Made by a program: the position numbers and the translations under genes. A stretch of DNA of 19,118 bases. Origin: JAXLWB01 sp046328715 (GTDB lineage Bacteria > Chloroflexota > Anaerolineae > Caldilineales > Caldilineaceae). Under the pieces are notes generated by a model. It did no database searches. It was not told the DNA's origin and saw only the letters and a program-made list of their open reading frames with translations. Numbering within the stretch: position 1 is the stretch's first letter; every line of letters starts with the position of its first letter. Below are positions 1-6,360 of this stretch, piece by piece. The DNA is taken from the NCBI GenBank assembly GCA_046328715.1, contig JAXLWB010000082.1, positions 1-19,118 on the forward strand. Reading direction: 5' to 3'.

Positions 1-633
1 AAAACAAAACATCAGATGCTGATGGGCAGCTTCGTTGGCTGGCTCGAAGCGCAAAATCTGGTGGGCCACCTGGATCGCCTGGTTGTATTGGCTTTGGGAA
101 CGCAATCTGTGAGTAATTTTGAGGAAGAGTTTGAGTAAACGTGCGCGCACATGCTCGCGCTCCACCGTCACCCAATCGTCGTAAAATCCGTCGAGCAAGT
201 CAGCCTGCCAGAGAGTGAGAACTTTCTCCAACCAGCCAGGGCGAGCCAAATCGAGCTGCTCTAGGCTTGAGCTAATCGCCAGCAGTTCGTGCAGATCGAC
301 CCAGATCGGGAAATTGGGATTGAGTTGTACGTGCTCATTGGTAGTAAGTAGGATCTGCTCTCCCAAATGTTGGCGTAGTATGGTGAGAGCGGTGCGTAAC
401 GAATGGCGTGCATTGGCGTCGCTGCTCTCGCCCCAAAGGAGAGATGCAAGTAGATCGCGGCTTTGCGCTTCCGGATGCAACAACAGATAGGCCAACAAGC
501 CCTCCACCTTGCGCCGTGGCAGCCGAATCGAACCGATCTCGTCTTCAATGCGCAGGCTACCGAGAAGGAAGACTTTAAATTTGTGTGGGGATGTAATGGT
601 CGCACTGGGTGCCAATATCAGATCTTGCTGCAT
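1..633 (-). CDS. BTAD/SARP-like transcriptional regulator, N-terminal part (runs off left edge)
   Basis: This frame is open from the ATG at 633 to the first base of the window, 211 codons without a stop. The N-terminal ~100 residues look like an OmpR/SARP-type winged-helix DNA-binding domain: a beta-rich start (FKVFLLGSLRIED), then LPRRKVEGLLAYLLLHPE and WGESSDANARHSLRTALTILR, the usual spacing of this fold. Residues ~110-211 match a bacterial transcriptional activation (BTAD) domain, helical and TPR-like (DLLDGFYDDWVTVEREH, then ILRFEPANEAAHQHLM). Proteins of this architecture usually continue into an NB-ARC/AAA ATPase and TPRs; that part would lie left of the window. ATG 633 is the first ATG after an in-frame TGA. 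There is no Shine-Dalgarno motif, but a TATAAT lies 6 nt upstream, so the mRNA may be leaderless. Target genes are unknown. Confidence 0.85.
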   Translation of the reverse strand, partial: MQQDLILAPSATITSPHKFKVFLLGSLRIEDEIGSIRLPRRKVEGLLAYLLLHPEAQSRDLLASLLWGESSDANARHSLRTALTILRQHLGEQILLTTNEHVQLNPNFPIWVDLHELLAISSSLEQLDLARPGWLEKVLTLWQADLLDGFYDDWVTVEREHVRARLLKLFLKITHRLRSQSQYNQAIQVAHQILRFEPANEAAHQHLMFCF

Positions 634-639
634 CGCCCC

Positions 640-645
640 ATTATA
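640..645 (-). promoter_or_regulatory. -10 box (TATAAT) at leaderless distance from the BTAD regulator start
   Basis: Reading the minus strand, TATAAT occupies bases -12 to -7 relative to the A of the ATG at 633, so the expected transcription start falls on or next to the start codon. No convincing -35 hexamer is found at 16-18 bp spacing, and no Shine-Dalgarno sequence precedes the ATG. Confidence 0.5.
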
Positions 646-755
646 CTCGGAAGCCGTTGCTTGGTATCACTTTCTTGGTGAAAAAGTTGCTTTTCAGAGT
701 CGTCGGCGTATGGATCTCATTCATGCACTGACGGCTCTGAGTTCTTAGTGCAGAA

Positions 756-926
756 CTAGACAAAGCGAGTCCAACGGGGAATTACGTTGGGGCAAAACTG
801 CAAAGATGTAAGCGCATCATAGGCCATCTCTGCTGCTGTAGTGCGTTCGGCCAGGTCAATCACTGCGCTCAGGTTGAAGGCGGCCACAACACTATCGATG
901 AATTGGGTGATTGATGTGCTTGTCAT
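756..926 (-). CDS. Possible small protein, 56 aa, downstream of the phosphotransferase
   Basis: An ATG at 926, three bases after the phosphotransferase stop, opens a 56-codon frame that ends in TAG at 758-756. The product (MTSTSITQFIDSVVAAFNLS..., ending RWTRFV) has a protein-like composition with a predicted amphipathic helix around residues 7-45. The tight spacing suggests translational coupling as the last gene of the DinB-cupin-phosphotransferase operon. I do not recognise the family. No Shine-Dalgarno motif is visible, which coupling could explain. It could equally be a chance frame or the remnant of a longer gene. The rest of the 634-929 gap holds only a 6-bp inverted repeat (TGCACT/AGTGCA, 724-752) and the regulator -10 box. 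Confidence 0.35.
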   Translation of the reverse strand: MTSTSITQFIDSVVAAFNLSAVIDLAERTTAAEMAYDALTSLQFCPNVIPRWTRFV

Positions 927-929
927 ACA

Positions 930-1901
930 TTAGGGTAGCAATCTATCCAGTATCGCCTCAAAGTGCTGATCGAGCCAGTCAAGGGCCTGTACTTCTCGGG
1001 CGATTGGCTCCTGGTGTCCTGCCTGCATAAACCAGTTGGCCAGCAGGAGATGATAGGCCATCATGGCAGCTGGGAGCGCAGTTACTTCTTGCGGTGACAA
1101 CAGTAGTTGAGCCTGATAGCCGTTGAGCAGTGCAGGGAGAGTCTTTAGCCAGCGGGTAGTGGCCGACGCATCGTCCGTCACCCACTTGAGGTGATGAACG
1201 GCGTAGTAGGCCAGGTCAAAGAGCCGTGGCCCAATGCAGATGTGGTCACAGTCGATAAAGCCGATCACGCGGGTGCCGTGCAGCAGGATATTGCCGGGAT
1301 GGCAGTCGCGGTGAATCAACTGTTCGGGCAGACTGCGCAGCGCGGCTTCGATGGTAGCGCTGCGCACCGGTCCGAGGCGTTTGACGATCTCTGCTTGCGA
1401 TTCAGGCAGCCTGGCGCTAAGCGCAGAGATCCACGGCACCACACGCCCCGCCAACTCCTCGCGCCAGGTTTTGCGGCTGATCTCTGGATCAACATACGAT
1501 GCCAGCGCTTGATGCAGCCTGGCAATCCCTTCGCCTGCGTCGTAGAAAAGAGTGCCTATTGCTTCAGGCATAAATGGATCGGGGCGCGCTTCGATATAGT
1601 TGGTGAGCAGGTAGAAGCGCCCTTGGTAGGGCACGGCAAGGGCTGCGGAGCGCGCAGCGAGCGGGGTAGGAACGTACAGCCCACTGTGCGCCACATGGGT
1701 CAACACCTGGTGTGTAAACTCCAGCCGAGTGAGGTTTGGCGCGTCAGAGATATCCTTCAGGATGAAGCTTGGACCGTTTGTTGTTATCTTGTAGACTGAG
1801 TGCTTTTCTTGAAGCGCGGCGATCGTAATCAGGGGCGGAAGCTCCCAGTGGGCCAGAATGGCTGTTAGATGGGCATTGTGCTCAGCTTCAATCGAATTCA
1901 T
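930..1901 (-). CDS. APH-type phosphotransferase (aminoglycoside / homoserine kinase-like fold)
   Basis: A 323-residue cytoplasmic kinase of the APH/CotS/homoserine-kinase-II superfamily. The catalytic loop HRDCHPGNIL sits at residues ~197-206, with D199 as the presumed base and N204 as a metal ligand. The IDCDH segment (~216-220) is the DFG-equivalent with the second Mg2+ ligand, and K49 in FILKDI is the likely ATP-binding lysine. Full length for the family. I chose ATG 1901 because it overlaps the cupin stop codon by one base (TAATG), a typical coupling arrangement; the longer frame starting at 1952 would lie inside the cupin gene. The small-molecule substrate cannot be told from sequence: this superfamily includes antibiotic kinases, choline and homoserine kinases and spore-coat kinases. 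The context with a DinB and a cupin protein hints at detoxification but does not prove it. Confidence 0.9.
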   Translation of the reverse strand: MNSIEAEHNAHLTAILAHWELPPLITIAALQEKHSVYKITTNGPSFILKDISDAPNLTRLEFTHQVLTHVAHSGLYVPTPLAARSAALAVPYQGRFYLLTNYIEARPDPFMPEAIGTLFYDAGEGIARLHQALASYVDPEISRKTWREELAGRVVPWISALSARLPESQAEIVKRLGPVRSATIEAALRSLPEQLIHRDCHPGNILLHGTRVIGFIDCDHICIGPRLFDLAYYAVHHLKWVTDDASATTRWLKTLPALLNGYQAQLLLSPQEVTALPAAMMAYHLLLANWFMQAGHQEPIAREVQALDWLDQHFEAILDRLLP

Positions 1902-2389
1902 TATGGTATCGCCAAGGGTGGCCCCATCAGCTCCATGCCATGAGCACGCCATAGCGCTGGATCCTGAGGCGGCATGGCGTTGGCTTTGGTAACTTCGCGA
2001 AAGAAATCAACCATGCGACCGGCTGGCTGAAAGAGGACGAGGATTCGGCCCCGTTCGACTCCCACATGCGCCCAAACATGGGGTACCTGGCGGGGTGCCA
2101 GCAGCGAATCACCAGGTTGCAAATAACGCCGTTCCTGGCCGACCTCCATCAGAAACTCCCCTTCTAGCACATAAAACCATTCGTCCTGCTCATGGTGCAA
2201 GTGACGAGCAGGACCACCTTTGCTATGGAATACATTCTCTAGAATGAAGAGGCCGCTGGGATCGTTGGGGACAAGCTTAAAGGCAATTGTACTGACACCG
2301 AGGCTGCGAACTTCGCCAAAACAATCGGTTCCAGCCGCTGTCCAAAGTGCAGAAGGAAGATTGGCTGAGGAAAGAGTTGTTGTGGTCAT
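1901..2389 (-). CDS. Cupin-domain protein (quercetinase-like single cupin)
   Basis: A 162-residue single-cupin protein. Cupin motif 1 is visible as GGPARHLHHEQDEWFYVLEG, with histidines and a glutamate in metal-ligand positions. Motif 2 is GDSLLAPRQVPHVW, carrying the fourth ligand His. The C-terminal ~30 residues are a helical tail (MVDFFREVTKA..). Such proteins bind Fe, Mn or Ni and act as dioxygenases, isomerases or simple ligand binders in the cytoplasm; the particular reaction is not readable here. ATG 2389 is preferred over the upstream ATG at 2440 because AGGAG lies about 6 nt before it and the 2440 start would run into the DinB gene. It is the middle gene of a three-gene operon: 29 bp after the DinB stop and overlapping the phosphotransferase start by one base. 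Confidence 0.9.
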   Translation of the reverse strand: MTTTTLSSANLPSALWTAAGTDCFGEVRSLGVSTIAFKLVPNDPSGLFILENVFHSKGGPARHLHHEQDEWFYVLEGEFLMEVGQERRYLQPGDSLLAPRQVPHVWAHVGVERGRILVLFQPAGRMVDFFREVTKANAMPPQDPALWRAHGMELMGPPLAIP

Positions 2390-2418
2390 GGCAAGCTCCT
2401 TGCTAGGTATGGAGGACT

Positions 2419-2913
2419 TCAGGCTGTCTTTTCGAGCCAAGTGCGCACATTGGCGGCGTGATCATCATAGAAATGGTGAAAGAACTCGCCCACAGCAAAG
2501 CGCTGTTCTCCGGCCCAGATTACATGAAATTTCGCTTCAATCGACTCAATCCGAGCGTCTTCGGGCATGGTTTGCAATGTAGCCAGCAATTGCTCATGCA
2601 CAGCGCGCATCTCTTCCAACACCAGCCGTGCAGGGCGCTGGCGATTTGATTCATAAATCCAAGTGTTGATCGCATCTTCCGAGGTGAGATTTGCCGACCA
2701 GGGTGGAGGTGGTGCTGCTTGCCCAGCCGCAGACGCCTGCAAACGGGCGACCAGCCAGCGTTGCCAGCCCGTCAAGTGAGCCACAATATCGCGCATTGAC
2801 CATTCGCCGTTTACTCCAGCTTGCTCCATGCGCTGCTCCCCGATAGCAGCGAGTATCAACTCCCACTTTTGTTCTTCTTCCTCCAACCATCGAATCAGTT
2901 CCGTCTTGTTCAT
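2419..2913 (-). CDS. DinB/ClbS (DfsB)-like four-helix protein, first copy
   Basis: A 164-residue protein with the DinB/ClbS-like four-helix-bundle pattern: an acidic N-terminal helix (MNKTELIRWLEEEEQKW), the hallmark 'W-S-M-R-D-I-V-A-H-L-T-G-W' segment around residues 38-51, and a C-terminal helix with clustered His (FFHHFYDDH). In this superfamily three histidines bind a divalent metal; here the second His is shifted by one position compared with the second DinB copy in the window (HYEEH), so metal binding is uncertain. ClbS itself inactivates the genotoxin colibactin, and other relatives are thiol transferases, but the substrate here is unknown. ATG 2913 has AGGAG about 6 nt upstream, and the in-frame ATG at 2958 lacks one. 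It is the first gene of the operon that continues into the cupin. Confidence 0.85.
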   Translation of the reverse strand: MNKTELIRWLEEEEQKWELILAAIGEQRMEQAGVNGEWSMRDIVAHLTGWQRWLVARLQASAAGQAAPPPPWSANLTSEDAINTWIYESNRQRPARLVLEEMRAVHEQLLATLQTMPEDARIESIEAKFHVIWAGEQRFAVGEFFHHFYDDHAANVRTWLEKTA

Positions 2914-3369
2914 CTGTACTCCTGTTCTGAAAATAGTAAGTTGCGAATTGCGAATCATCCGCCACCTAGCCTACTCTTGCTTGGCTTTGCGATTCGCTGG
3001 TTTATGGTTGGCGACGAACAAACTTCACTCTCTTCGTTTGCAGGTCAAACTGCGATACCATCCAACCATGGTTCAGCAAGCGGTGCGATGGATGAACATT
3101 ATCCTTGCTTCTGTGAATTTGTGCAACGTCATCTACTCATCCAATGCTGCGAAGTGAAACCAGAAAAGTCTTTTGAACTCGTTGAGTAAGCACGCCCCGT
3201 GTGACTTGATCCATACCCAAAGAGCTCCCCGTCGTGTGGGCTCAATGGTTTTCCAAGCACCTTTTCGTTTCTGCTGAGAGGGGTGCCTACGCTTTATAGA
3301 TAGAAATTCCTGGTTGTAGCGTTTGGGCAGCACGCTCGGCCTTTACCTCTATCGATCGAAGGGCACAGA
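2914..3369. other. Non-coding gap, no convincing gene
   Basis: About 450 bp between the DinB-like gene and the small membrane-protein gene. It contains the DinB Shine-Dalgarno region, a short tandem TTGCGAAT TGCGAAT at 2941-2955 and a palindrome AACCATGGTT near 3065. The short open frames here lack ribosome-binding sites and protein-like composition. No terminator or tRNA was seen. Confidence 0.5.
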
Positions 3370-3642
3370 TCAGGTGTTATTGAAAGCAACCCATGCCATA
3401 CCTGCGAACAGGCAGATCATGGCCACAAACAGAAATAGTGTCAATGCCAACCATACATCACGCATACCTTGCGCGCGATGATTGTTGGCTTGCCAAAGCA
3501 TCTCTTCCGTTTCAAAGCGGGTTCTGCGCGCAGCATGAAGTAAGCCGCGTCCGTTTTTCCATCGCTCACGTGCAGTAAGCCAGAGATTGGTGAGCCAAAT
3601 CGTTACAAGGATTGTGACGATAAGTATCAAGGCGTTGGACAT
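3370..3642 (-). CDS. Small two-helix membrane protein of unknown function
   Basis: A 90-residue protein with a hydrophobic N-terminal helix at ~4-22 (ALILIVTILVTIWLTNLWL), a basic loop rich in Arg/Lys/His (~24-62, ARERWKNGRGLLHAARRTR...), and a second hydrophobic helix at ~64-86 (VWLALTLFLFVAMICLFAG). This predicts a helical hairpin with a positively charged, probably cytoplasmic, loop. ATG 3642 is chosen because GGAGA lies 4-5 nt upstream; the longer frame from 3735 lacks such a site and adds a non-hydrophobic, cysteine-containing stretch. I recognise no family. It stands alone, more than 400 bp from the nearest gene on either side. Confidence 0.65.
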   Translation of the reverse strand: MSNALILIVTILVTIWLTNLWLTARERWKNGRGLLHAARRTRFETEEMLWQANNHRAQGMRDVWLALTLFLFVAMICLFAGMAWVAFNNT

Positions 3643-3806
3643 GAACTCTCCATGAATCAATTGCTTTGTTTGCCTAAAAAGTGTGTCCAAATCGTATTGG
3701 CTTGTGCAAAATCGGATGGAAATGCATCTAGCCAAGGTACAGAGTACGAACGGGTGGGGCGAAATTGATTACTTCGTTTAGGAATCGTGAGATGAACTCA
3801 AGTGTT

Positions 3807-3828
3807 ACAAAGTTTGCCTCAGAGTCAA
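3807..3828 (+). repeat. Imperfect direct repeat, copy 1
   Basis: ACAAAGTTTGC, three variable bases, then AGAGTCAA. It matches copy 2 at 3965-3985 except for the central 2-3 bases. The copies start 158 bp apart in non-coding DNA. Confidence 0.55.
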
Positions 3829-3929
3829 TGGTGTATAGAGGAACAACTTCGGGTTACAATTTCCCTTTATCGATACCTGGAAAACTGTAGATTTATGGCA
3901 AGATAAAACAGAAAACGTGGTTAATATTG

Positions 3930-3950
3930 ATAGGCTGGAAAATAGCCTAT
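3930..3950. repeat. 7-bp inverted repeat (hairpin)
   Basis: ATAGGCT, 7-nt loop, AGCCTAT. It is perfect over seven base pairs and lies between the two direct repeats. There is no T-run after it on either strand, so it is not a classical terminator; an operator or part of a degenerate mobile element is possible. Confidence 0.5.
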
Positions 3951-3964
3951 GGATGAATTCTATC

Positions 3965-3985
3965 ACAAAGTTTGCGAAGAGTCAA
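3965..3985 (+). repeat. Imperfect direct repeat, copy 2
   Basis: ACAAAGTTTGC, two variable bases, then AGAGTCAA; partner of the copy at 3807-3828. Confidence 0.55.
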
Positions 3986-4115
3986 GTTTTTATTTTGTTT
4001 CCTTACATTTGATGCATTTGTTCACACGATGACAAGTAATCTTTCTGAGAAATCTGTGTTGATTGTCTCCACGACTCTGGAATGAGCAAGCGATCTGTTT
4101 TATCTGAACTTCAAC

Positions 4116-4787
4116 TTACTCCAATCCAAGCAATCTCGGTAGTTCGCTTAGATCGCGGATCGTGCGGTAATCGTAATAGGTCGTCGAAGGACCGTGTCCA
4201 CGCTCAATGTAGACTGTGTGACGAATCCCGATGTCATAGGCCGACATCAGGTCGTAACGCAGACTGGAAGAGACATGCAGGATCTGAGTCGGATCGCAGT
4301 CCAGTTGGTCGATCATGTATTCGAAGGCGCGCAGTCGTGGTTTGTAGGCCTGCGCTTGTTGGGCCGTGTAGACCGCGTGGAATGGCGCACCCAGCTTGTC
4401 CACGTTGTGCTGGATCTGGTTGTCCGAGGCATTGGAAAGAATGACTAATGGAAATTCTTTGGCCAGCGCTGCTAGCCCTGCTGGTACATCTGGGTGAGGA
4501 CCCCAAGAAGGAATGGCTGTGTAGATCTGCTGTGCCACGCTATCGTAGTGGGGCAGGCCCCATCGTTTACAACAGCGACGTAGTGCTCTCTGGATCAACT
4601 CGGCATAGGGCTGCCATTCGCCCATCGCTTCATCGAATCGGTAAGCGCTGAAATCCGTCAAGAATGCCTGCATCTGATCAGCCGGCACTTGGTCCGCCAA
4701 GAGCCTGCGCGTCATGACACCGATCTGAAAATCAATCAACGTACCGTAACAGTCAAAGCTGATATAGCTCGGTCGAAAAGCCATCAT
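4116..4787 (-). CDS. HAD-superfamily hydrolase, haloacid dehalogenase type II-like
   Basis: A 223-residue cytosolic HAD hydrolase. Motif 1 is FDCYGTLID with nucleophile D12; the second Asp of phosphatases is replaced by Tyr, as in (S)-2-haloacid dehalogenases. Motif 2 is ILSNASD (S118), motif 3 K149 in YKPRLRAFEYMI, and motif 4 HVSSSLRYD (D179). Length fits the type II dehalogenase family (about 220-230). A true dehalogenase would convert 2-haloacids to hydroxyacids via an aspartyl ester, but many relatives have other substrates, so activity is not assured. Start 4787 (tandem ATGATG, second at 4784) has GGAG 6 nt upstream. The frame can be extended to 4970, but that would be read through the palindromic cassette and is rejected. 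It lies downstream of the flavin oxidase, same strand, gap about 170 bp. Confidence 0.88.
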   Translation of the reverse strand: MMAFRPSYISFDCYGTLIDFQIGVMTRRLLADQVPADQMQAFLTDFSAYRFDEAMGEWQPYAELIQRALRRCCKRWGLPHYDSVAQQIYTAIPSWGPHPDVPAGLAALAKEFPLVILSNASDNQIQHNVDKLGAPFHAVYTAQQAQAYKPRLRAFEYMIDQLDCDPTQILHVSSSLRYDLMSAYDIGIRHTVYIERGHGPSTTYYDYRTIRDLSELPRLLGLE

Positions 4788-4808
4788 CGAATTCTCCGTG
4801 TTAATAAA

Positions 4809-4950
4809 CCCCACCCTAGCCCTCCCCTGATAAGGGAGGGAACTGTCACGGGGCAGATTTGGTTTGGTCGACAAAAGAGAAAACTCAATCCGTCCTGTGA
4901 TGGTCCTCTCCCTCCGGGTACCCGCTGGGTGGGGAGAGCTAGAGAGGGGG
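4809..4950. repeat. MITE-like palindromic cassette between flavin oxidase and HAD gene
   Basis: A ~142-bp non-coding block framed by imperfect terminal inverted repeats: CCCCACCCTAGCCCTCCCC at 4809-4827 and GGGGAGAGCTAGAGAGGGGG at 4931-4950. Two internal hairpins are visible: CCCTCCC/GGGAGGG with a 7-nt loop (4820-4840) and CTCTCCC/GGGAGAG (4906-4938) enclosing the palindrome CGGGTACCCG. The right end sits directly next to the stop codon of the flavin oxidase. No transposase is encoded. The shape is that of short dispersed intergenic repeats or small non-autonomous elements; copy number cannot be judged from one window. Confidence 0.6.
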
Positions 4951-4960
4951 CGTTTTGTCT

Positions 4961-6154
4961 TTATTCCCACCTAGCAGCAAACGTTTCGGCGGGCAGATCG
5001 TAGTTCCAACTGCCACTTTCAACCAATAAGGCAGCGATCCGTCCAATCTCATCGCACGACTTGGCACCAGCACCGCAGCCACCGCTGACCACGTAGACTT
5101 GGTCCGGCTCCACACAATCGATGTAAGGCCGGTTGTGTGCCGTGTAAGAAACCATGCAAGTCTTGGCCGAGAAGGAGGTGGCGCGCAGATTGGGCAACAG
5201 GGTCAGCAACACTTCGCGCAGCGCTGCCAATTCCTCCGGATCGCCCGCCCCCTGGAACCACTTGCGGAAATCCTCCTGCGTCTGTAATAGATAGGGCACA
5301 TGACGTGAGCCACCGATCTTAATGTAGAGTTTGCCATCAGTATAGGGTACAGCAGGCACCGAATAGACCGAATCCAACACCGGGTTGTCGGGTAGCCACC
5401 AGATCATGGTTGTGAAGTCTTGTAGACGTTCTGCTTCGGCTGCGTCTAATTCGGCCAAGAGCACACTCCTGGCCTTGAGTTGCATTGACAATGGACGCGG
5501 AAGAAGATGATTCGTATAGCCACCGGAAGCGATCAAAAGTTTCTTCGCCTTCACCTGTTGGCCGCCATCGGTACTCAATTCGACGATGCCATCGTGCCGT
5601 TTGTACGAGGTGACCGTTTCACGCACAATGGTGGCACCTTGCTGTTGGGCGACGATTAACTGCGCCTGTACCATTGAACGGGGATTGATATGTCCAGCAT
5701 TGCCGCGCTCCCATAGCGTGGTGGTGCCGGGAGCTGCATAGAGAAAGGGGAATTGAGCCATCGCCTGGCTAGCGTCCAGGCGCACATAGTCAGCACCAAA
5801 GGCTCGGCCCGCGGCTTCGGCCTGTTGCAGTCGTGCCTGCGCTGCTGGAATGTCAGGATAGATCCAGACGCCGCCGGAACGGTAGTGGAAGTGAATGCCG
5901 CTCTTTGCTTCGATCTCAGGATAGGCAGCAATCGAACGGGCGGCCAATTGCGCCCAGACCGGATCGGCGTCGATCACGCGCGTGATGCGTCCTTGATCGT
6001 AATGGCTGGAGAAGACCCCGTTATGGGTTTGCCAGTCGACTGGTTCACTGGGGCCAATGGCGACAACGTGCAGACCCTGCGCACTCAAATGGCGCGTGGC
6101 CGCCGAACCAAACATACCGTTGCCAACAACGGCAACATCGTAAATCTTGTTCAT
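4961..6154 (-). CDS. FAD-dependent oxidoreductase of the DAO family (sarcosine oxidase-like)
   Basis: A 397-residue flavoprotein oxidase. The N-terminal Rossmann motif VVGNGMFGSAATRHL (~9-23) binds FAD. SSHYDQGRITRVID (~50-63) matches the His/Arg-containing active-site strip of monomeric sarcosine oxidase. KTCMVSYTAHNRPYID (C333) corresponds to the segment carrying the covalent 8-alpha-S-cysteinyl FAD link. The GGCGAGAKSCDEIG helix that follows completes the FAD-binding C-terminus. The family oxidises secondary or tertiary amines and amino acids with O2, giving H2O2; the substrate is unknown. Length is normal (about 390). ATG 6154 has AAGGA 7 nt upstream; the longer frame from 6238 crosses the promoter and is rejected. 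It is first in a likely operon with the HAD hydrolase and divergent from the XRE-STAND regulator. Confidence 0.9.
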   Translation of the reverse strand: MNKIYDVAVVGNGMFGSAATRHLSAQGLHVVAIGPSEPVDWQTHNGVFSSHYDQGRITRVIDADPVWAQLAARSIAAYPEIEAKSGIHFHYRSGGVWIYPDIPAAQARLQQAEAAGRAFGADYVRLDASQAMAQFPFLYAAPGTTTLWERGNAGHINPRSMVQAQLIVAQQQGATIVRETVTSYKRHDGIVELSTDGGQQVKAKKLLIASGGYTNHLLPRPLSMQLKARSVLLAELDAAEAERLQDFTTMIWWLPDNPVLDSVYSVPAVPYTDGKLYIKIGGSRHVPYLLQTQEDFRKWFQGAGDPEELAALREVLLTLLPNLRATSFSAKTCMVSYTAHNRPYIDCVEPDQVYVVSGGCGAGAKSCDEIGRIAALLVESGSWNYDLPAETFAARWE

Positions 6155-6205
6155 CAGACATCCTTCGAGGAAACTAGCGGAAATGCGAAAATAGAAGTTG
6201 CACAG

Positions 6206-6234
6206 AGTATAACAGAGCCATGATCGACGAGCAA
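6206..6234 (-). promoter_or_regulatory. Putative sigma-70 promoter of the flavin oxidase gene
   Basis: On the minus strand TTGCTC (6234-6229) and TATACT (6211-6206) are separated by exactly 17 bp. The -10 matches consensus in five of six bases, the -35 in three. The predicted start leaves a ~45-nt leader before the AAGGA site and ATG 6154. Confidence 0.5.
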
Positions 6235-6323
6235 GCAAGGGTCAGGATTGGGGTGTATTTGAGATTGAGTTACATTTCAAGTGATCTACGTTTCCAACTA
6301 TTTTCGTCTCTATTCTATACCCA

Positions 6324-6352
6324 TTGTGCCTTTTGTTAACCTATGGTAAAGT
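6324..6352 (+). promoter_or_regulatory. Weak candidate promoter of the XRE-STAND regulator
   Basis: TTGTGC and TAAAGT are separated by 17 bp; the -10 ends 8 nt before the ATG at 6361. If used, the mRNA would be nearly leaderless, and the alternative ATG at 6343 would lie upstream of the transcript. Match quality is modest and TATTCT at about 6310 is a competing -10. Confidence 0.25.
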
Positions 6353-6360
6353 CTCGCATT

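Larger units (their letters stand above)
3736..4115. other. AT-rich non-coding stretch with direct repeat pair and hairpin
   Basis: No credible gene. The stretch is visibly richer in A and T than its neighbours. It carries two near-identical ~21-bp direct repeats and a 7-bp hairpin, listed separately. It lies between the 3' end of the HAD gene and the 5' side of the small membrane-protein gene, so it could hold regulatory sites for the latter or be the scar of a lost element. Confidence 0.5.

Noticed and set aside
261..605. 114-codon minus-strand frame
   Set aside because: Out-of-frame shadow of the BTAD regulator, which is open to the left edge and carries the recognisable domain pattern.
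1191..1799. 202-codon plus-strand open frame
   Set aside because: Antisense shadow of the phosphotransferase, whose catalytic motifs are clear on the minus strand.
3133..3333. 66-codon minus-strand frame
   Set aside because: Basic, low-information composition, no Shine-Dalgarno site, no neighbours to support it.
4788..4970. N-terminal extension of the HAD protein by 61 residues
   Set aside because: It would be read through the palindromic cassette; the ATG at 4787 has a good ribosome-binding site and gives the normal family length.
5753..6223. 156-codon plus-strand open frame
   Set aside because: Antisense to the flavin oxidase and its promoter; no domain.
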